Source: JANQOH01 sp965214495
Lineage (GTDB): Bacteria; Pseudomonadota; Alphaproteobacteria; UBA7887
Direction of reading: 5' to 3'
Assembly: GCA_965214495.1 (NCBI GenBank)
Contig: OZ243958.1
Location: forward strand, 2,790,001-2,854,000
DNA length: 64,000 nucleotides
Below the pieces are notes generated by a model. The model worked only from the letters and a program-made list of their open reading frames with translations, was not told where the DNA came from and searched no databases. The position numbers and the translations under genes were made by a program. Positions 42,096 to 51,046 of this stretch are shown in pieces. Positions within the stretch are counted from its first letter, which is position 1. The number at the start of each line of letters is the position of its first letter.

Positions 42096-44645
42096 ATGGC
42101 GCGCTACGACGCGAAACGGTCCGAGGCCGCGTGGCAGGCGGCATGGGAGGCCGCCGGTTGCTTCCGCGCGGACGACGGCGGAACCCGGCCGAAATACTAC
42201 GTGCTCGAGATGTTCCCCTATCCTTCGGGACGCATCCATATGGGGCACGTTCGCGTGTACACCATCGGCGACGTGATCGCGCGCTACAAGCGGGCGCGCG
42301 GCCTGGACGTGCTGCACCCCATGGGCTGGGACGCTTTCGGGATGCCCGCCGAGAACGCCGCCATGGAACAGGGCGTGCATCCGGCTCGGTGGACCTGGGA
42401 CAACATCGCCGTCATGCGTCGCCAACTCAAATCCATGGGCCTGTCCTACGACTGGCGGCGTGAAGTCGCGACCTGCTCACCCGATTACTATCGGCACGAA
42501 CAGGCGATGTTTCTGGATCTGCTCGAACGCGGGATGGCTTATCGCGCCGAGGCGTGGGTCAATTGGGACCCGGTCGAACGCACCGTGCTCGCCAACGAAC
42601 AGGTGATCGACGGGAAGGGTTGGCGATCGGGCGCCGCGGTGGAGAAGCGAAGCCTGCCGCAATGGATGTTCCGCATCACCGACTACGCGGCGGACCTTCT
42701 CGAATCGCTCGACGGCATGACTCGCTGGCCCGACTCGGTGCGCACCATGCAGGCGAACTGGATCGGCCGTTCCGAAGGCGCCGCCGTCCGTTTCCGCCTC
42801 GCCGGGCGCGACGACCGCCTCGAGACCTTCACCACCCGCCCCGACACGCTGTTCGGCGCGAGTTTCTGCGCGCTCTCGCCCGATCACCCGCTGGCCGCCG
42901 CCTGTGCAAAGACAGACCCCGCACTCGCTGCGTTCATCGCCGAATGCCGCCACACCGGCACTTCCGAGGCGGCGCTCGAAAAGGCGGAGAAACGCGGCTG
43001 CGATACCGGCCTCAGGGCGCTGCATCCGTTCGTCGAAGGCCATACGTTGCCCGTTTACGTCGCCAATTTCGTGTTGATGGAATACGGCGCCGGCGCGATC
43101 TTCGGCGTGCCCGCGCATGATCAGCGCGATCTCGAATTCGCTCGCGAATACGGTTTGCCGATACCGGTCGTCGTCCGCCCCGCCGGCGCGGCGGAGGATT
43201 TTACGGTCGAAGACGAGGCGTATAGCGGCGACGGCGTGCTGGCGAACTCCGACTTCCTCGACGGCTTGCCGGTCGCCGACGCGAAGCGGGCGGCGATATC
43301 CCGCCTCGCCGCACTCGGCGCCGGCGAAGGGAAGACGACATGGCGGCTGCGCGACTGGATCGTGTCGCGCCAGCGCTACTGGGGCTGTCCGATTCCGGTC
43401 GTCCATTGCCCGGATTGCGGCGCGGTGCCGGTGCCGAGGAGCGATCTGCCGGTCGTTCTCCCGGAGAATGTGAGCTTCGACGTTCCCGGCAACCCGCTGG
43501 AACGGCACGCGGAATGGAAGACCGTTCCCTGTCCCGAGTGCGGGGGAAGCGCGGAACGCGACACCGATACGTTCGACACGTTCGTCGATTCGTCCTGGTA
43601 CTTCGCGCGTTTCGCGTGCCCCGACGCCGACGCGCCGCTCGACGCCGGCGCCATGGAGCGCTGGCTCCCGGTCGATCAGTATATCGGCGGCATCGAGCAT
43701 GCCATCCTGCATTTGCTGTACTCCCGCTATTTCATGCGCGCCCTGCGCAAGACGGGTCACGTGACGTTCGACGAACCGTTCTCCGGTCTGTTGGCGCAGG
43801 GCATGGTGTGTCACGAGACCTATCGGAGCGCGGACGGCGCCTGGCTGTTTCCCGAACAGGTCGAACGCGCCGCCGACGGAACCGTTCGCCGCCGCGACAC
43901 CGGCGCGCCGGCGACCGTCGGGCGGTCGCGCAAGATGAGCAAGTCGCACCGCAACGTGGTCGATCCGGAAGACATGATCGAGCGCTACGGGGCCGATACG
44001 GCGCGGCTTTTCATGCTTTCAGACAGTCCACCGGAACGCGACCTGGAATGGACCGAGGCGGGGATCGAGGGCGCCTGGCGCTACGTCCAGCGTTTGTGGC
44101 GTCTGGTGAGCGCTCCGTCTGCACCGCTTGGCGAGCCGGGTGCGCCGATACCGCACGATCTCGACGACACGGCGCTCTGCCTGCGGCGCGCCGCCCATCG
44201 CGCCATCGCCGGCGTGACCGGAGATCTGGAGCGCTTTCGCTTCAACAGGGCGGTGGCGCGGATTCACGAACTGTCGAACGCGATCGCCGACTACCACGGC
44301 GGCGGCGCGGTTCTGCGCGAGGCTCTGGAAACTCTCGTGCTGCTGATCGGCCCGATGACGCCGCATCTGGGCGAGACCCTGTGGCGCAGTCTCGGCTACG
44401 ACGATTTTCTGTGTCGGCGTCCGTGGCCGGTCGCAGATCCCGCGTTGGTCGCGGACGACGACGTGATCGTTGCCGTTCAGGTGAACGGCAGAAAGCGCGC
44501 GACAATTTCGGTCGCGGCCGGCGCCGACAAGGCGACCCTTGAAGATCGGGCGCTTGCCGAACCCCGGATCCGCGCATCGATCGGCGGCAAGCCGGTGCGC
44601 CGGGTGATCGTCGTTCCGGACCGCGTCGTCAATGTCGTCGTTTAG
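42096..44645 (+). CDS. leuS: Leucyl-tRNA synthetase
   Basis: The 849-residue class I synthetase has the HIGH motif YPSGRIHMGHVR (about 44-55), the CP1 editing domain (TTRPDTLFGASF, with the late MEYGAGAIFGVPAHDQRD), the Leu-specific insert with Cys pairs (HCPDCGAVP), KMSKS at KMSKSHRN and the anticodon and C-terminal domains. The length is normal. Its last 14 bases overlap the start of lptE. Confidence 0.97.
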   Translation: MARYDAKRSEAAWQAAWEAAGCFRADDGGTRPKYYVLEMFPYPSGRIHMGHVRVYTIGDVIARYKRARGLDVLHPMGWDAFGMPAENAAMEQGVHPARWTWDNIAVMRRQLKSMGLSYDWRREVATCSPDYYRHEQAMFLDLLERGMAYRAEAWVNWDPVERTVLANEQVIDGKGWRSGAAVEKRSLPQWMFRITDYAADLLESLDGMTRWPDSVRTMQANWIGRSEGAAVRFRLAGRDDRLETFTTRPDTLFGASFCALSPDHPLAAACAKTDPALAAFIAECRHTGTSEAALEKAEKRGCDTGLRALHPFVEGHTLPVYVANFVLMEYGAGAIFGVPAHDQRDLEFAREYGLPIPVVVRPAGAAEDFTVEDEAYSGDGVLANSDFLDGLPVADAKRAAISRLAALGAGEGKTTWRLRDWIVSRQRYWGCPIPVVHCPDCGAVPVPRSDLPVVLPENVSFDVPGNPLERHAEWKTVPCPECGGSAERDTDTFDTFVDSSWYFARFACPDADAPLDAGAMERWLPVDQYIGGIEHAILHLLYSRYFMRALRKTGHVTFDEPFSGLLAQGMVCHETYRSADGAWLFPEQVERAADGTVRRRDTGAPATVGRSRKMSKSHRNVVDPEDMIERYGADTARLFMLSDSPPERDLEWTEAGIEGAWRYVQRLWRLVSAPSAPLGEPGAPIPHDLDDTALCLRRAAHRAIAGVTGDLERFRFNRAVARIHELSNAIADYHGGGAVLREALETLVLLIGPMTPHLGETLWRSLGYDDFLCRRPWPVADPALVADDDVIVAVQVNGRKRATISVAAGADKATLEDRALAEPRIRASIGGKPVRRVIVVPDRVVNVVV

Positions 44646-45171
44646 GCGGTTCGCCCGCACCGCGGCATTCGCCCTGGCGCTTGCCGCTTTCTTCGCCGCC
44701 GCCGGGCCGACGGGTTGCGGCTTCCGGCCGCTCTACGGCGAGCGCGCCGGCGAACGCATCACGGTGGCCCTCGCCTCGATCGAGGTGCTGCCGATCGATG
44801 GTCCGCTGGGTTTCGACATGCGGAACTCCCTGCTGGATTCCCTCACGCCACAGGCCGTCGCCGGAGAGGCGCGTTACGAGTTGGCGGTGGACGTCGATTT
44901 CCGCGCCAGGCCGGAGGTGACGGAGGGAAACACGCAGATCCGGCGATATCTCCTCCGCATGGACGCAGATTATGTGCTCCGGTCCAAGGCCGACGGCGCC
45001 CAACTCGACAGGGGCAAGGCGCATACGGAAACCAGCTACAACATCGTTACGGGCGAGGACTATTCGACCATCGTCGCGCGCCGCAACGCCGTGGGAGAAG
45101 CCGCGCGCGATGCCGCCCGACAGATCGTGTCGCACCTTGCCTTCTACTTCGATCGGCAGTTCGAACGATGA
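44632..45171 (+). CDS. lptE: LPS-assembly lipoprotein LptE
   Basis: The 179-residue protein has a signal and lipobox (AAAGPTGCGFRPLYG); GCGFRPLYG is the hallmark of alphaproteobacterial LptE. It plugs LptD and aids LPS insertion in the outer membrane. The leuS-lptE-holA order is conserved widely. The start overlaps leuS by 14 bases and the stop overlaps holA by four. Confidence 0.9.
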   Translation: MSSFRRFARTAAFALALAAFFAAAGPTGCGFRPLYGERAGERITVALASIEVLPIDGPLGFDMRNSLLDSLTPQAVAGEARYELAVDVDFRARPEVTEGNTQIRRYLLRMDADYVLRSKADGAQLDRGKAHTETSYNIVTGEDYSTIVARRNAVGEAARDAARQIVSHLAFYFDRQFER

Positions 45172-46202
45172 TTGTCAGGCCGAACGACGTCGAGCGGTTC
45201 ATCGAACGCCCGGCGAGCGGCGTCGCCGCGGCGTTGCTCTACGGCCCCAATCGCGGCCTCGTCGGCGATCGGGCGCGGCGCCTCGGCCGAACCGTCGTCG
45301 AAGCGCTCGACGACCCGTTTCGTGTCGCCGAACTCGCGCCGGCCGCGGTCGCGGCCGATCCGGCGTTGCTGGCCGACGAGGCGGCGGCGCAGTCGATGAC
45401 CGGCGGGCGGCGGCTGGTGCGTTTGCGCGGCGCCGGCAACGAGGTGGCCGCGGCGTGCGGGACGTTGCTGCGCGCCGCCGTGCCGGAAGTCTCGCTCGTC
45501 GTCGTCGAAGCGGCGGAACTCGACAAGCGTTCGCGCTTGCGCGCCCTGTTCGAGCGTGCAGAGAACGGTGCCGCTATCGCGTGCTACGACGACGATCCGG
45601 GCGTTCTTCACAGCGTGATTCGCGACCGCCTCGCCGCGCACGGAGTAAGCGCGACCCCGGCCGCGCGCGAGGTGTTGGCGGCCCGCCTCGGCGGCGACCG
45701 GCAGGTGACGTTGAACGAACTCGACAAACTGGCGCTGTTCGCCGGCGACTCGGCGACGGTTGACGAAGAGGATGCGCTGGCTTGCGTGGGCGATGGCGCG
45801 GAAGCGACCCTCGACGACCTTGCCGATGCGGTGTGCGCCGGCGATCAGGACCGCGCCGGCCGCGCGCTCGACAAACTCGCCGCCGACGGTGTCTCCGCCG
45901 TGCGTATGCTCGGCGGCCTGCAACGGCATTTCCAGCGCCTGCACTGGGCGGCAGGGCGCATGGCGCACGGCGCGACGCCTTCCGCGGCGGTGGCGGCGCT
46001 GCGCCCGCCGGTATTCTTCAAGCGCCGCCGGGCGGTGACGGCGCAGCTCGCGCACTGGTCGACGGCCGACATCGGGCGAGCGATGGCCGTCCTTCTGGAT
46101 GCCGAGATCGACTGCAAGACGACCGGGAACCCGGCCCCGGTGGTCGGCGCCCGGGCGGTAATGCGCGTAACCCAGGCGGGGCGCCGCCGCGCCCCGACAT
46201 GA
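45168..46202 (+). CDS. holA: DNA polymerase III subunit delta
   Basis: The 344-residue clamp-loader subunit starts LLYGPNRGLVGDRARRLGR, a degenerate P-loop typical of HolA. It has GGRRLVRLRGAGNE, CYDDDPGVLHSVIRDRLAAHG and the C-terminal collar (VRMLGGLQRHFQRLHWAAG). It opens the beta clamp with the other loader subunits. The ATG overlaps lptE by four bases. Confidence 0.92.
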   Translation: MIVRPNDVERFIERPASGVAAALLYGPNRGLVGDRARRLGRTVVEALDDPFRVAELAPAAVAADPALLADEAAAQSMTGGRRLVRLRGAGNEVAAACGTLLRAAVPEVSLVVVEAAELDKRSRLRALFERAENGAAIACYDDDPGVLHSVIRDRLAAHGVSATPAAREVLAARLGGDRQVTLNELDKLALFAGDSATVDEEDALACVGDGAEATLDDLADAVCAGDQDRAGRALDKLAADGVSAVRMLGGLQRHFQRLHWAAGRMAHGATPSAAVAALRPPVFFKRRRAVTAQLAHWSTADIGRAMAVLLDAEIDCKTTGNPAPVVGARAVMRVTQAGRRRAPT

Positions 46203-46229
46203 TCCGGAGGCGAAAGGGGCTTCGGCCTG

Positions 46230-46880
46230 TCAGCCTTCCGGTGGCGTGCGGCGAATCTCGAGGGCGGTCTGGCTGACCACTTCCTCGCCCGTGTCGCCGT
46301 AGCGGCGGTAGAACCGGGCGGTCATGTCGATCACCCGACCGCCGAGATCTTTGACGCAGTTCTCCTTGAGAAAGACGCCGCCGACCGGGCCTTCGCCGAC
46401 CGCCGGTTCGAGCCGTCGACAATTCCAGCCGCCAGGACCGAAACGGGCGCGCACGGCGGTGGCGAGAATGCGGGCGCGGCGCTTGTGATAGAGCCGGGCG
46501 AACGGGTGCGTGAACACGCGGATCCCCTCCACCACCCCGTCGCCGGAGAACAGCAGCGACAGCAACACCTCGTGACCGGCGATCTGCGTGCCCTCCAGTT
46601 CCTCGTATTCCACCGCTTTGTCGTCATATTCGAAGGCGACCTCGTGCAGTCCTTCGGCGTCGGCGGGGCATTCGGCGAACGCACTCCAGCCGGCGATCAC
46701 GCCTTCGGGTCGGCCGCCATTGGTGCCGCAGGCGAAGCCGACATAGCCCTCGGACGGAAGTTCATCGACGGTCAGGCCCGTCGTGAACTCGCGTATGTCG
46801 CCGGCGCCGGCCGGCACGGCGACGAGGACGGCACCGGAGACCGCGACCCGAATGGCGCGACGAAAGCGGGCGGGGTCCAT
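46230..46880 (-). CDS. Exported protein of unknown function, before the cytochrome gene group
   Basis: The 216-residue protein has a short signal peptide (RRAIRVAVSGAVLVAVPAG, cut near AGA). The mature part has four cysteines (FACGTNGG, AECPAD, WNCRRLE, ENCVKD) that could form two disulfides. I recognise no family. The sequence is rich in beta-forming stretches (LHEVAFEYDDKAVEYEEL, EVLLSLLFSG). ATG 46880 has GAGAGGTG just upstream. It is divergent from the twin-CX6C gene, so the shared 200-base gap probably holds both promoters. Confidence 0.65.
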   Translation of the reverse strand: MDPARFRRAIRVAVSGAVLVAVPAGAGDIREFTTGLTVDELPSEGYVGFACGTNGGRPEGVIAGWSAFAECPADAEGLHEVAFEYDDKAVEYEELEGTQIAGHEVLLSLLFSGDGVVEGIRVFTHPFARLYHKRRARILATAVRARFGPGGWNCRRLEPAVGEGPVGGVFLKENCVKDLGGRVIDMTARFYRRYGDTGEEVVSQTALEIRRTPPEG

Positions 46881-47083
46881 GCGTGTCACCTCTCGTTCGG
46901 CGTCGGTTTGCAAGCGGTGAAACTATTGCTATTCTGCCCCCGTCTCAAGAAGCCGTGGCGGGCATCCTGCCGCCGGATGTCGGTGAGTAGGCGGTCGGCA
47001 GGCGCGGGCGGGTCACGGTTTGAGCGGCAGTCCGTCGCGCCCCGGCGCGCGGGTGTGGTTTCGATTCTGTAGGGAGGATCAGA

Positions 47084-47320
47084 ATGAAGAAGACGCTTAC
47101 CGCGGTCGCCGCTTTTGCCGCGCTTGGTTTCGCCGGCGGAGCGCTCGCGGCGGATATTCCGCACGAAGAACAGACCTCGCCGGAACAGGTGCAGATGTGC
47201 GACGACAACCTGGCCACCTGCGCGGCCGGCGCCGATAGCTGGGCTTGCGTCACCGCGCTCAAGACCTGCGTCGGCGACAAGCGCCTGGAAGCCATGAAGC
47301 TGATGGAAGCCAACGGCTGA
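47084..47320 (+). CDS. Exported twin-CX6C mini-protein, unknown function
   Basis: This 78-residue protein has a clear signal peptide (KTLTAVAAFAALGFAGGALA, cut before ADIPHEE). The mature 55 residues hold exactly four cysteines in the order C-x6-C-x8-C-x6-C (MCDDNLATC and ACVTALKTC). That is the pattern of a disulfide-pinned helical hairpin like twin-CXnC proteins. GGAGG lies 8-10 bases before the ATG. No metal or heme motif is seen. It is the first gene of a plus-strand run with two Sel1-type proteins and a cytochrome, and it is followed by a strong palindrome. Confidence 0.75.
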   Translation: MKKTLTAVAAFAALGFAGGALAADIPHEEQTSPEQVQMCDDNLATCAAGADSWACVTALKTCVGDKRLEAMKLMEANG

Positions 47321-47342
47321 CGGCCGAACAATCCGGTTCCGC

Positions 47343-47372
47343 ACGGCCCGCGCCCCCGGGGGCGCGGGCCGT
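47343..47372. terminator. Perfect 30-base palindrome, terminator-like
   Basis: ACGGCCCGCGCCCCC (47343-47357) is followed directly by its exact reverse complement (47358-47372). Transcribed, it gives a 15-bp GC-only stem. There is no T run after it (CGCATAT), so it may act as a factor-dependent or partial terminator, or as a 3' stabiliser of the mini-protein message. It begins 23 bases after the stop at 47320. Confidence 0.6.
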
Positions 47373-47391
47373 CGCATATCCGGGAACGGCC

Positions 47392-47820
47392 ATGAAACGA
47401 TTTCGCCTCCGGTTCGGGGCCCTCGCCGTGGCGGCGTGGTTCGGCGCCGCAGCGGCGGCCGACTTCGAAACCGGTCGCGCCGCCTACGAAGCGGGTGATT
47501 TCGCCGCCGCGCGGGCAGCCTGGACCGCCGCGGGGATCGACGGCGACGCCGATGCGCAATACGAACTCGGCGTCATGCTGGCCAACGGCACCGGCGTTCC
47601 GCGCGACGTGATCTCTGCCTGGGCGTGGTTCGTTCTGGCCTGGCGCAACGGCGTCGCCGTCGCGCGCGAGCGGTTCGAACTGTTGCAACGCGACTACATT
47701 CCGCGCCACTGCCACTACGACGCCCAGAAACTGGTGCGCGATTTCGAGGCCGGCCATTCCGAACGCCTGGCCGAAGGCGGGCGGCAGCGTTCGCGTTGTT
47801 GGCGCATTCCCCAGCGTTGA
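47392..47820 (+). CDS. Exported Sel1-type repeat protein (short)
   Basis: This 142-residue protein has a signal peptide (FGALAVAAWFGAAAAA) and then one and a half Sel1/TPR-like units (DFETGRAAYEAGDFAAARAAW, DAQYELGVMLANGTGVPRD, ISAWAWFVLAWRNG). Sel1 repeats mediate protein contacts. Two late cysteines (HCHYD, SRCWR) could pair. It has the same layout as the protein encoded at 48.4 kb, and the two bracket a cytochrome gene. Confidence 0.78.
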   Translation: MKRFRLRFGALAVAAWFGAAAAADFETGRAAYEAGDFAAARAAWTAAGIDGDADAQYELGVMLANGTGVPRDVISAWAWFVLAWRNGVAVARERFELLQRDYIPRHCHYDAQKLVRDFEAGHSERLAEGGRQRSRCWRIPQR

Positions 47821-47878
47821 CGATCGGGCTTGCGCGGATGCCGCGCCGCACTAGGATGCGCGCGGGGGACGGGCGACG

Positions 47879-48427
47879 ATGCCGGACGGGAGATCCCTTT
47901 TGACGATCCGCAAAACGCTTGCCGCTCTCGCGCTCGGCGGCGGCTTGGCGCTTGCTGCACCGGGCGCCATGCTCGCGCAAGTGACCGGGAGCCACCCCGG
48001 TGTCTCGGTGTACAAGAATGCGGGCTGCATCACCTGCCACAAATGGCACGGCATGGGCGGCTCCGGCTATGGCGGCACCCCGGTGAACTTTCGCGAGAAC
48101 TGGCTCGACCGGGACCAGATCATGGAGGTCGTCGCTTGCGGCCGACCGGGAACGGCGATGCCTTACCATCATCGGAGCGCCTATGAAGGATACGACTGTT
48201 ACGAGGGCACGCGGCTCGACGATTTCCTGGCCGAGGATCGGCCCGGGCGCGCGCGCATGATCCTCAATACGCGCCAGGTCAGGCAGGTATCCGAATTCAT
48301 TCTGGAACACTTCAGCGGCCGCCCGAACGAGCCGGTCAAGGCGGATTGTGAGCTGTTCTTCGGCCGATCGCGCATGTGTCGAAACCTCGAGCGCGCAATG
48401 GCGGCCGGTGAGAGCGAGGGTCATTGA
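47879..48427 (+). CDS. Periplasmic c-type cytochrome, single heme
   Basis: This 182-residue protein has a signal peptide (about 10-33, cut near AQVTG) and one heme site C50-x-x-C53-H54 in GCITCHKWHG. The likely axial methionine is Met94 in GTAMPYHH. Four further cysteines (ACGRP, DCYEG, DCELF, MCRNL) are unusual and could form two disulfides. It could accept electrons from the PQQ dehydrogenase encoded 4.5 kb away; that is inferred from location and predicted export only. ATG 47879 is used, with a TTG eight codons on as alternative. The next gene starts 2 bases after its stop. Confidence 0.85.
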   Translation: MPDGRSLLTIRKTLAALALGGGLALAAPGAMLAQVTGSHPGVSVYKNAGCITCHKWHGMGGSGYGGTPVNFRENWLDRDQIMEVVACGRPGTAMPYHHRSAYEGYDCYEGTRLDDFLAEDRPGRARMILNTRQVRQVSEFILEHFSGRPNEPVKADCELFFGRSRMCRNLERAMAAGESEGH

Positions 48428-48429
48428 CG

Positions 48430-48921
48430 ATGCGTGGCGCGGTTCGGCGCGCGGCGCTGTTGCTGTGCCTGTGTGCAGCGCCGGGCCCGGCGCTTGCCGA
48501 CGCGCTCGCCGACCGCGACGCCGGCAACGCGGCGTGGAAGGCGCAAGCCTACGACGAGGCGGCCCGTCACTGGCGCGCCGCCGCCGAGGCCGGCAACGCC
48601 GCCGCGCAGAACAATCTCGGCTTTCTCTATCGCAAGGGCTTCGGGGTCGGGAAGGACGAAGCGGAAGCCGCCAAATGGTATCGGCGCGCGGCCGAACAGG
48701 GCCTCGTCGATGCGATGACAAATCTCGGTATGCTGCTCGACGAGGGTTTCGGCGTGGCGCGCGATTATGTCGAATCCTACAAGTGGTTTCTGCTCGCGCT
48801 CCGCGGCGGCCATCCGGGCGCGCAGGGGCATCTCGACATTCTCGCCGAAGAATTCCTGTCGTCGGAGGAGGTTGCCGAGGCCACGCGCCGCGCTGACGCC
48901 TGGCGGGCGGTAAAGGAATAG
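48430..48921 (+). CDS. Exported Sel1-repeat protein
   Basis: The 163-residue protein has a signal peptide (LLLCLCAAPGPALA) and two to three Sel1 repeats (AAQNNLGFLYRKGFGVGKDEAEAAKWYRRAAEQG, written here only in part: LGFLYRKGFGV, AAKWYRRAAEQG, LGMLLDEGFGV). The ATG at 48430 lies two bases after the cytochrome stop; a TTG at 48424 would overlap it. It may scaffold the cytochrome or its partner in the periplasm. No enzyme motif is seen. Confidence 0.82.
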   Translation: MRGAVRRAALLLCLCAAPGPALADALADRDAGNAAWKAQAYDEAARHWRAAAEAGNAAAQNNLGFLYRKGFGVGKDEAEAAKWYRRAAEQGLVDAMTNLGMLLDEGFGVARDYVESYKWFLLALRGGHPGAQGHLDILAEEFLSSEEVAEATRRADAWRAVKE

Positions 48922-48928
48922 CGCCACC

Positions 48929-48957
48929 CTTGAATCGAAGCTGCCGCCGGCACACAT
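48929..48957 (+). promoter_or_regulatory. Possible RpoH (heat-shock) promoter of htpG
   Basis: CTTGAA (48929-48934) followed after 16 bases by CACACAT (48951-48957) resembles the sigma32 pattern CTTGAAA with CCCATNT. It stands about 70 bases before the htpG start. Sigma32 control of htpG is well known elsewhere. The -10 match is imperfect. Confidence 0.4.
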
Positions 48958-49025
48958 GCGGCGCCGTTCACCCGGTCTTTGTCCCGTCATGACCCGATCA
49001 TGTTCTTGAGGGAGCTGCGCGCGCG

Positions 49026-50915
49026 ATGAGCGAAACCGACACCGCTACCGCCGAAACCCGCAATTTTCAGGCCGAGATCAGCAAGCTGCTCGACCTGATG
49101 GTCAACTCGCTCTACTCCAACAAGGAGATCTTTCTGCGCGAGCTGATCTCGAACGCCTCCGACGCTTGCGACAAGCTGCGTTACGCGGCTATCGCCACGC
49201 CGGCGCTGCTGGGCGACGACCCGGAACTCGCCGTGACGGTTTCGATCGATCGCAAGAAGCGCCTCGTCCGTGTGGTCGACAACGGTATCGGCATGAACCG
49301 CGAAGATCTGATCGACGACCTCGGCACCATCGCGCGGTCGGGCACCGAGGCGTTCATCGCCGGTATGAGCGGTGACGCGGCCGCCGATGCCAATCTGATC
49401 GGCCAGTTCGGCGTCGGGTTCTATTCCGCCTTCATGGTCGCCGACCGGGTGACCGTCACCAGCGCCAAGGCGGGAGAAGACACGGCGTGGCGCTGGCGGT
49501 CGGAGGGATCGGGCGCCTACACCATCGAGCCGGTGGCGCGCGAACGCCGCGGCACGGTGGTGGAACTGCATGTACGCCGCGGCCTCGACGAATTCCTCGA
49601 GACCCCACGGCTACGGACGATCATCAAGACCTATTCCGACCACATCGCACTCCCCGTCCGCATGACCGGCGACGGCGACTCGGTCGAGACGGTGAACGAA
49701 GCCTCGGCATTGTGGACGCGCCCGAAGAAGGACATCGAACCGGCGCAATATACGGAGTTCTATCGCCACGTCGCGCACGCTTTCGACGAGCCCTGGCTCA
49801 CGCTGCACAACAAGGCGGAGGGTCGGATCGAATATACGAACCTCCTGTTCGTGCCCTCCAGCACGCCCTTCGACCTTTTTCACCCCGACCGGGAGCACGG
49901 GGTGAAGCTATACGTCAAGCGGGTGTTCATCACCGACAATTGCGAGGGGCTGGTGCCGCGTTGGATGCGGTTCGTGCGCGGGGTCGTCGATTCCGAAGAC
50001 CTGCCGCTCAACGTCAGCCGCGAGATGCTCCAGCACAATCCGGTGCTGGCGCGGATCCGGACGGCACTGGTCAAGCGGGTGCTCGGCGCGCTGGAGAAGA
50101 AAGCGGAGAAGGAGCCGGAATCCTACGCCGATTTCTGGGGCAATTTCGGCGCGGTGCTGAAGGAAGGCATCTACGAAGACGAGGAATATCGCAAACGTCT
50201 GCTCGGGCTGTTGCGCGCGAAATCGACGCATGGCGACGGGCTCGTCAGCCTTACCGACTATGTGGGGCGGATGAGGGAGGGGCAGAAGGAGATCTACACG
50301 ATCACCGGCGACAGCGCGGACTCGCTGCGCGACAGTCCGCAGATAGAGGGTTTCACGGCGCGCGGCATCGAGGTGTTGCTGCTCGACGATCCGGTAGACG
50401 ACTTCTGGCTCGGCGCGGTGCCCGACTACGACGGCAAACCGTTCCGGTCGGTAACCCGTGGCGACATCGACCTGTCGGCGATCGCGAAGGAGGACGACGC
50501 CGAAAAGGGGGAGGAGAAGGCGCCCGCCGCCGCAAATACGGAAGCGCTGGTCGCCACCTTCAAGGAGGCGCTGGACGGCGTGGTGAAGGACGTGCGCGCG
50601 TCGAGCCGACTGACCGACAGCGCCGTCTGTCTGGTCGCCGACGACTCCGGCCTCGACATGCATCTGGAGCGTATGCTCAAACAGCACCGCCAGATCGATA
50701 CGGCAAGCCGGAAAATTCTTGAGATCAACCCGGGCAACCCGCTGATTGCCGCCCTGGCGGCGCGCGCGGAAGCGGCGCCGTCCGACCCGGTGCTCGGCGA
50801 AGCGGCGGCCCTGCTGCTCGATCAGGCGCGCATCATCGAGAGCGAACCGCTGCCCGACCCGGCTGCCTTCGCGCGCCGCATGACCGATGCGCTGACTCGC
50901 GCCCTGGGTGCGTAA
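49026..50915 (+). CDS. htpG: Molecular chaperone HtpG (Hsp90)
   Basis: The 629-residue chaperone has the GHKL ATPase domain: FLRELISNASDACDKLR, VVDNGIGMNREDLI, LGTIARSGTEAF and LIGQFGVGFYSAF. The middle domain has the catalytic-loop arginine region (SREMLQHNPVL), and a C-terminal dimer domain follows. The length is normal. GAGGGAGCTG precedes the ATG. A tRNA-Ser follows after 35 bases. Confidence 0.96.
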   Translation: MSETDTATAETRNFQAEISKLLDLMVNSLYSNKEIFLRELISNASDACDKLRYAAIATPALLGDDPELAVTVSIDRKKRLVRVVDNGIGMNREDLIDDLGTIARSGTEAFIAGMSGDAAADANLIGQFGVGFYSAFMVADRVTVTSAKAGEDTAWRWRSEGSGAYTIEPVARERRGTVVELHVRRGLDEFLETPRLRTIIKTYSDHIALPVRMTGDGDSVETVNEASALWTRPKKDIEPAQYTEFYRHVAHAFDEPWLTLHNKAEGRIEYTNLLFVPSSTPFDLFHPDREHGVKLYVKRVFITDNCEGLVPRWMRFVRGVVDSEDLPLNVSREMLQHNPVLARIRTALVKRVLGALEKKAEKEPESYADFWGNFGAVLKEGIYEDEEYRKRLLGLLRAKSTHGDGLVSLTDYVGRMREGQKEIYTITGDSADSLRDSPQIEGFTARGIEVLLLDDPVDDFWLGAVPDYDGKPFRSVTRGDIDLSAIAKEDDAEKGEEKAPAAANTEALVATFKEALDGVVKDVRASSRLTDSAVCLVADDSGLDMHLERMLKQHRQIDTASRKILEINPGNPLIAALAARAEAAPSDPVLGEAAALLLDQARIIESEPLPDPAAFARRMTDALTRALGA

Positions 50916-50950
50916 CGCAGGCGCGCGCGAGCCGCTATACTCGCGTCTGC

Positions 50951-51040
50951 GGAGGGGTGGCCGAGTGGCTGAAGGCGCACGCTTGGAAAGCGTGTATGCG
51001 GGAAACCGTATCGAGGGTTCGAATCCCTCTCCCTCCGCCA
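50951..51040 (+). tRNA. tRNA-Ser (anticodon GGA)
   Basis: A 90-base class II tRNA. The acceptor GGAGGGG pairs with TCCCTCC, followed by discriminator G and CCA. The anticodon arm is CACGC-TTGGAAA-GCGTG with GGA, a long variable arm follows (TATGCGGGAAACCGTATC), and the T loop is TTCGAAT. It reads UCC and UCU. A TATACT at 50936-50941 is a likely -10 box just upstream. Confidence 0.97.
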
Positions 51041-51046
51041 GTCCGG

